Assembly (NCBI GenBank): GCA_028699715.1
Contig: JAQVUC010000024.1
Coordinates: 1-9,601, forward strand
Direction of reading: 5' to 3'
Source of the DNA: Anaerolineaceae bacterium
GTDB taxonomy: Bacteria; Chloroflexota; Anaerolineae; Anaerolineales; Anaerolineaceae
Length of the DNA stretch: 9,601 bases
In this document: positions 7,149 to 9,601 of the stretch, piece by piece
Layout of the letters: each line of letters starts with the position of its first letter
Numbering within the stretch: position 1 is the first letter of the stretch
Notes under the pieces: model-generated
What the model saw: the letters and a program-made list of their open reading frames with translations, nothing else
What the model was told of the DNA's origin: nothing
The model's database searches: none
Translations under genes and position numbers: made by a program

Positions 7149-8336
7149 ATGAAGAAAGATAAGTACCTGAATCAAAAATTGGACCCTGAGCTTGAAGCTA
7201 TGCTAGCTGAGATGCGCGCTGTGCCAGCCCGCGATCCGCAAGAAGCTGCTCAAAGGAAGGCGCGCTATCTTTCCCAGCTTGATCAACTGGGGCAAAGCAG
7301 TGTCCAAATTACACAAAAGAACATATTTGAAAAAATGAAGGAGAATTTTAACATGGCAACACCAAAACTTAGAACCGTAATGACCACCGCAGCAATCATG
7401 CTGTTGGCAGTAATATTTTTATTTAGCAGCGCAGGTATCACTGCCGTTGCCGCTTCCAGAGCATTGCCTGGAGACAACTTGTATGGCGTAAAGACCGGCG
7501 TGGAACGCACCCGTCTGAACATAACTTCACAAGATAGTGAGCGCGTGAGCCTCAACCTGAGGTATGCGGGTTTGCGTCTGGATGAGATTGAACGTTTGAT
7601 TGAGAAAGGACGCTTTGACGACTTACCAGAAGCCATTGGTGTGTATGAAGGCTATGTCAAAAATGCTATTGACAACCTGGAAGTGGTCAGCATGAATGAC
7701 CCGCAAGCCGCTTTGCAGCTGAACACTCAGCTCACACAACTTTTGAGCCAGTTTGCCGCAGCCATGGCGAACTACTCCGCGGCCTTGCCGTCGTCTGCCA
7801 AAGCACAGCTTAGCAATGCTATTGAGTTTTCAAAGTCAGCTGGCGCCTATGACGATGAGATCGAATTCTCCGGCACAGTGGAAGACATCCAGGCTGGTTA
7901 TTGGACCATTGCAGGCTATACAGTTGTAATCACTGAAGCTACCGAGATCGAGGATAGCATTCGTATTGGCGATACAGTTGAAGTAGAAGCCTGGATGGAC
8001 ATGGAAGGCCACATCTACGCTGAGGAAATAGAATACTACGACGACATGGACGATGACATGGATGATGACATGGATGATGACCATGACGACATGGATGACG
8101 ACATGGATGATGACATGGACGATGACATGGACGACGATGATGACGTAGACGACGACATGGATGACGACATGGATGACGACATGGACGACGACTATGATGA
8201 TGACATGGATGACGATGATGACGATGACATGGATGACGACTATGACGACAATGACGATGATGATGATGACGACTATGACGACGATGACGATGATGATGAT
8301 GATGATGACGATGACGATGACGATGACGACGATTAA
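7149..8336 (+). CDS. Single-pass membrane protein, DUF5667 plus DUF5666-like region, with polyaspartate tail; putative sigma regulator
   Basis: A 395-residue protein in five parts. Residues 1-75 are hydrophilic and probably cytoplasmic (LDPELEAMLAEMR, later ending basic at KLR); this is where an anti-sigma function would sit. One transmembrane helix covers about 77-102. Residues 103-235 are helical and begin ASRALPGDNLYGVKTGVERTR (shown in part), the hallmark of DUF5667. Residues 236-297 resemble DUF5666 (FSGTVEDIQAGYWTIAGYTV, then a strand ending EAWMDMEGHIYAEEIE). The last 98 residues (298-395) contain 80 Asp, 12 Met, 3 Tyr and one each of His, Val and Asn, and end in 19 Asp. Basic residues before the helix favour a cytoplasmic N-terminus and an external tail. 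AGGAAG lies 6 nt before the ATG. Context makes a regulatory partner of the sigma factor likely. Cation binding by the tail is inferred from charge only. Confidence 0.82.
   Translation: MKKDKYLNQKLDPELEAMLAEMRAVPARDPQEAAQRKARYLSQLDQLGQSSVQITQKNIFEKMKENFNMATPKLRTVMTTAAIMLLAVIFLFSSAGITAVAASRALPGDNLYGVKTGVERTRLNITSQDSERVSLNLRYAGLRLDEIERLIEKGRFDDLPEAIGVYEGYVKNAIDNLEVVSMNDPQAALQLNTQLTQLLSQFAAAMANYSAALPSSAKAQLSNAIEFSKSAGAYDDEIEFSGTVEDIQAGYWTIAGYTVVITEATEIEDSIRIGDTVEVEAWMDMEGHIYAEEIEYYDDMDDDMDDDMDDDHDDMDDDMDDDMDDDMDDDDDVDDDMDDDMDDDMDDDYDDDMDDDDDDDMDDDYDDNDDDDDDDYDDDDDDDDDDDDDDDDDDD
8040..8333 (+). repeat. Coding repeat: aspartate codons with 12-nt Met-Asp-Asp-Asp period
   Basis: The tail of the membrane protein is written in GAC and GAT codons in mixed order, interrupted by ATG every fourth codon across much of its first two thirds. 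It then passes into uninterrupted Asp codons (last 19). All steps are in multiples of three, so unit gain or loss would keep the frame. The mixing of the two Asp codons shows it is not one freshly expanded trinucleotide and suggests the acidic protein sequence itself is maintained. Confidence 0.9.
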
Positions 8337-8349
8337 CCATAAGTAGAGC

Positions 8350-8390
8350 AAAGCTGGCTTGAGACGGATATCTGTTTCAAGCCAGCTTTT
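8350..8390 (+). terminator. Rho-independent terminator of the sigma factor operon
   Basis: AAAGCTGGCTTGA (8350-8362) pairs perfectly with TCAAGCCAGCTTT (8377-8389). It extends by three more pairs including one G-U, leaving an 8-nt loop, and is followed by TTTTCGTTT. It stands 13 nt after the stop codon. The following 8391-8546 holds only an AT-rich leader with no confident promoter. Confidence 0.88.
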
Positions 8391-8546
8391 CGTTTAACAA
8401 AGAGACCAAATCAATATTTTTTTACAACTTTGTCCACTGGTTCCGGCTGCTTGAAAAACGAAAAAGCTTATGTAGTGTTTATTTTTTGAAACGAAAGGCT
8501 AACCCAGCGATTACAATTGACTTGCTATTAAAAAAAAAGGATCACT

Positions 8547-9125
8547 ATGACTAAAATGACCTCTCCCTCAGACATGATGGATTCAATGACGGATAACCTG
8601 AAAACGCACACGGGTAAAACTTTGGAAGAATGGGTTGAGCTCGTGCTTGCCTCTGACCTGGACCCCCTGGACCAAAAATCTGTCCGGAATTGGCTGAAAA
8701 AGGAACACGGAGTGCTCCAAAACAGCCAGTGGACCATCGCGGACGCGGCCGCCCGGGCAGCGGGTTGGGTGCGCCCCAGCGTGGAAGGCTATATTGACTC
8801 GCAATATCAAGGCCAGAAAGCTGCTTTGCGGCCGATTTTTGACGCTCTGCGGGAAATTATTGAAGGCTTAGGCGAAGATATCTCGGTTGAAGGTCGCAAT
8901 GGATACACTCCCTTTGTTCGCAAGCGCCAGTTTGCTGCCGTAAGGGCAGCTACCAAAACCCGGATTGACCTGGGATTGCGATTTAAGGAAGAACCTCAGT
9001 CAGAGTTGCTCAGCAAGAAAAGTTTACCGGGTCAGTCAACCCACAAAATCGGCTTGAGCTCGCTTGAGGATATTACGGACGAGCTCAGGGATTTGATCCG
9101 TCTGGCATATGAACAAAATGGATGA
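8547..9125 (+). CDS. DUF4287 / DUF5655 domain protein
   Basis: A 192-residue soluble protein without signal or membrane segments. Residues about 13-75 match the DUF4287 pattern (MTDNLKTHTGKTLEEWVEL at its start; LKKEHGVLQNSQWTIA in the middle). Residues about 88-188 match DUF5655: GQKAALRPIFDALREIIEGLG, then VEGRNGYTPFVRKRQFAAVR and the strand TRIDLGLRF, ending with a helix DELRDLIRLAYEQ. These domains occur together in small bacterial proteins of unknown function. The DUF5655 fold has been regarded as related to proteins handling nucleic acids or peptides, but no activity can be assigned. Start 8547 is chosen over Met codons at 4, 10, 11 and 14 because AAAAGG (8535-8540) is 6 nt upstream. 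It is monocistronic, after a strong terminator. Base composition resembles the neighbouring genes. Confidence 0.85.
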   Translation: MTKMTSPSDMMDSMTDNLKTHTGKTLEEWVELVLASDLDPLDQKSVRNWLKKEHGVLQNSQWTIADAAARAAGWVRPSVEGYIDSQYQGQKAALRPIFDALREIIEGLGEDISVEGRNGYTPFVRKRQFAAVRAATKTRIDLGLRFKEEPQSELLSKKSLPGQSTHKIGLSSLEDITDELRDLIRLAYEQNG

Positions 9126-9132
9126 TTGTTTT

Positions 9133-9159
9133 GCGGCGGGAGTGAACCCCCGCCGTACG
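9133..9159. repeat. Repeat A, copy 1
   Basis: A 27-nt GC-rich hairpin: CGGCGGG pairs with CCCGCCG (7 bp), followed by TACG. It differs from copies 2 and 3 in the loop (TGAA in place of CAAG). It starts 7 nt after the DUF5655 stop and could act as a weak end-of-transcript hairpin, although no T-run follows. Confidence 0.8.
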
Positions 9160-9160
9160 A

Positions 9161-9210
9161 TTGTTCTTGCCGGTCTCCGGACCGAGCGAGGACTTTGACC
9201 GTCAGGTCTC
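9161..9210. repeat. Repeat C, copy 1
   Basis: A 50-nt element starting TTGTTCT and ending AGGTCTC, with the core CGAGCGAGGACTTTGACCG. It matches copy 2 at 46 of 50 positions by eye. The core has no long stem; GGTCTC occurs near the beginning and at the end. Confidence 0.8.
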
Positions 9211-9213
9211 AAA

Positions 9214-9257
9214 AAAAAGCCGGATTGAACCCCACAATCCGGCCTACGAAAGGACTA
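9214..9257. repeat. Repeat B, copy 1 (terminator-like on the minus strand)
   Basis: GCCGGATTG (9219-9227) pairs with CAATCCGGC (9235-9243), a perfect 9-bp stem with a 7-nt loop. It is followed on the plus strand by CTACGAAAGGACTAA. On the minus strand the stem is followed by a run of eight T (complement of 9211-9218), the form of an intrinsic terminator for transcripts coming from the right. Confidence 0.8.
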
Positions 9258-9261
9258 ACGT

Positions 9262-9299
9262 ACTGATGGGAACCTGTGCCCGCGAAGCAGGGTATCAGT
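9262..9299. repeat. Imperfect single-copy hairpin between repeat sets
   Basis: ACTGAT (9262-9267) pairs with ATCAGT (9294-9299), and CCTG (9273-9276) with CAGG (9288-9291) inside, enclosing GCCCGCGAAG. It appears once here. Its build (a structured element between two B/A units) suggests another member of the same repeat world. Confidence 0.45.
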
Positions 9300-9330
9300 C
9301 CATCCGCTGAGCTAGTTAGATAGAAGACTG

Positions 9331-9357
9331 GCGGCGGGAGCAAGCCCCCGCCGTACG
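9331..9357. repeat. Repeat A, copy 2
   Basis: Same 27-nt hairpin as copies 1 and 3, with loop region AGCAAGC between CGGCGGG and CCCCGCCG. Followed by GTACGGGCAAGTAAG; copy 3 is likewise followed by an AAGTAAG sequence. Confidence 0.85.
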
Positions 9358-9376
9358 GGCAAGTAAGAAGAAAGCC

Positions 9377-9426
9377 TTGTTCTCGCGGGTCTCCGGATCG
9401 AGCGAGGACTTTGACCGCCAGGTCTC
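9377..9426. repeat. Repeat C, copy 2
   Basis: The 50-nt partner of copy 1 with four substitutions. It is placed 3 nt before B2, just as C1 is placed directly before B1, so C and B travel as one composite unit. Confidence 0.8.
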
Positions 9427-9429
9427 CAC

Positions 9430-9474
9430 AAAAAGCCGGATTGAACCTCGCAATCCGGCCTACGAAAAGACTAA
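9430..9474. repeat. Repeat B, copy 2
   Basis: Perfect stem GCCGGATTG (9435-9443) with CAATCCGGC (9451-9459), loop AACCTCG, then CTACGAAAAGACTAA. A 33-nt segment beginning GTCTCCAC (9422-9454) is repeated exactly at 9476-9508. Confidence 0.85.
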
Positions 9475-9483
9475 AGTCTCCAC

Positions 9484-9543
9484 AAAAAGCCGGATTGAAC
9501 CTCGCAATACCCAAAGGGCACGATGTCCGGCCTACGAAAAGAC
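9484..9543. repeat. Repeat B, copy 3, with 18-nt insertion
   Basis: Identical to copy 2 through CGCAAT and again from CCGGCCTACG on, but with 18 extra nt at 9509-9526 (ACCCAAAGGGCACGATGT). The outer stem GCCGGA/TCCGGC (6 bp) survives; the inner three pairs are lost. The copy lies 54 nt after copy 2, a local tandem duplication. Confidence 0.8.
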
Positions 9544-9565
9544 AGCGTAATCAAGAAACAGGAAT

Positions 9566-9592
9566 TCGGCGGGAGCAAGCCCCCGCCGTACG
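9566..9592. repeat. Repeat A, copy 3
   Basis: 27-nt hairpin identical to copy 2 except for its first base. It closes the cluster near the right edge, and the array may continue beyond the window. Confidence 0.85.
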
Positions 9593-9601
9593 AAGTAAGT
9601 A

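Larger units (their letters stand above)
9126..9601. repeat. Intergenic cluster of three interleaved repeat families
   Basis: This 476-nt stretch has no credible gene. It is filled by short elements in the order A1-C1-B1-single hairpin-A2-C2-B2-B3-A3. The unit A to C to B is present twice at about 200-nt spacing, with diverged filler between. This looks like non-autonomous, REP- or MITE-like intergenic repeat material rather than a CRISPR: there are no uniform spacers and the repeats differ from each other. Confidence 0.8.

Noticed and set aside
7836..8351. Minus-strand 171-residue open frame rich in Ile and Val, and a 133-residue His/Arg frame, opposite the aspartate tail
   Set aside because: Both are reverse-strand readings of the GAC/GAT repeat. 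Their odd composition follows from the codons of the real gene, and neither has a ribosome binding site.
9209..9514. Minus-strand 101-residue open frame in the repeat cluster
   Set aside because: It consists of translated copies of repeats A, B and C (GIARFNPAFCGD and similar recurring). There is no sensible start or domain.
9133..9592. Possible CRISPR array
   Set aside because: The repeats differ in sequence and length, spacers are not uniform, the elements interleave in a composite order, and there are no cas genes.

Overview
The window most likely comes from a member of the Chloroflexota, probably an Anaerolineae-type bacterium. This is an inference. It rests on an ECF sigma factor next to a DUF5667-type membrane protein, an M42 peptidase, a PepF/M3 peptidase, a DUF4287/DUF5655 protein, and hairpin-forming GC-rich intergenic repeats of a kind I associate with that phylum. 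No rRNA, tRNA, CRISPR array, transposase or phage gene is visible. Most of the window is ordinary chromosomal gene content. The accessory-looking parts are the sigma factor locus (about 6.5-8.4 kb) and the repeat cluster at the right end (9.13-9.6 kb).

Layout. On the minus strand at the left, a small acyl-CoA thioesterase of the hot-dog fold (622-1077) overlaps by ATGA the start of an M42 aminopeptidase, which runs off the left edge (1-625). A divergent intergenic region with a promoter and a palindrome leads to a plus-strand 12-helix drug-efflux-type MFS permease (1310-2638), closed by an intrinsic terminator. Next is a plus-strand oligoendopeptidase F (start corrected to 2815, end 4584). 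A bidirectional terminator separates it from a convergent minus-strand lipoprotein (4784-6340), which consists of an internally duplicated domain of about 165 residues with no function I recognise.

Divergent from the lipoprotein is a two-gene operon: an ECF sigma factor (6615-7145) and, 3 nt later, a single-pass membrane protein (7149-8336). The second protein has a cytoplasmic N-terminal segment, one transmembrane helix, a DUF5667 helical region, a DUF5666-like beta region, and a remarkable 98-residue C-terminal tail that is about 82% aspartate, built largely on a four-residue Met-Asp-Asp-Asp period. A strong terminator ends this operon. By genomic logic this is a sigma/membrane-regulator pair whose sensory part is a highly anionic extracytoplasmic tail. 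A cation-sensing or cell-surface role is a hypothesis. An internal ribosome binding site just before the transmembrane helix could give a second isoform lacking the cytoplasmic part.

A DUF4287/DUF5655 protein (8547-9125) is the last gene. The remaining 476 nt contain no credible gene. They hold a nested cluster of three short repeat families (A, B and C) arranged as A-C-B-(single hairpin)-A-C-B-B'-A, with B' disrupted by an 18-nt insertion. The B repeats also have the form of intrinsic terminators for minus-strand transcription.
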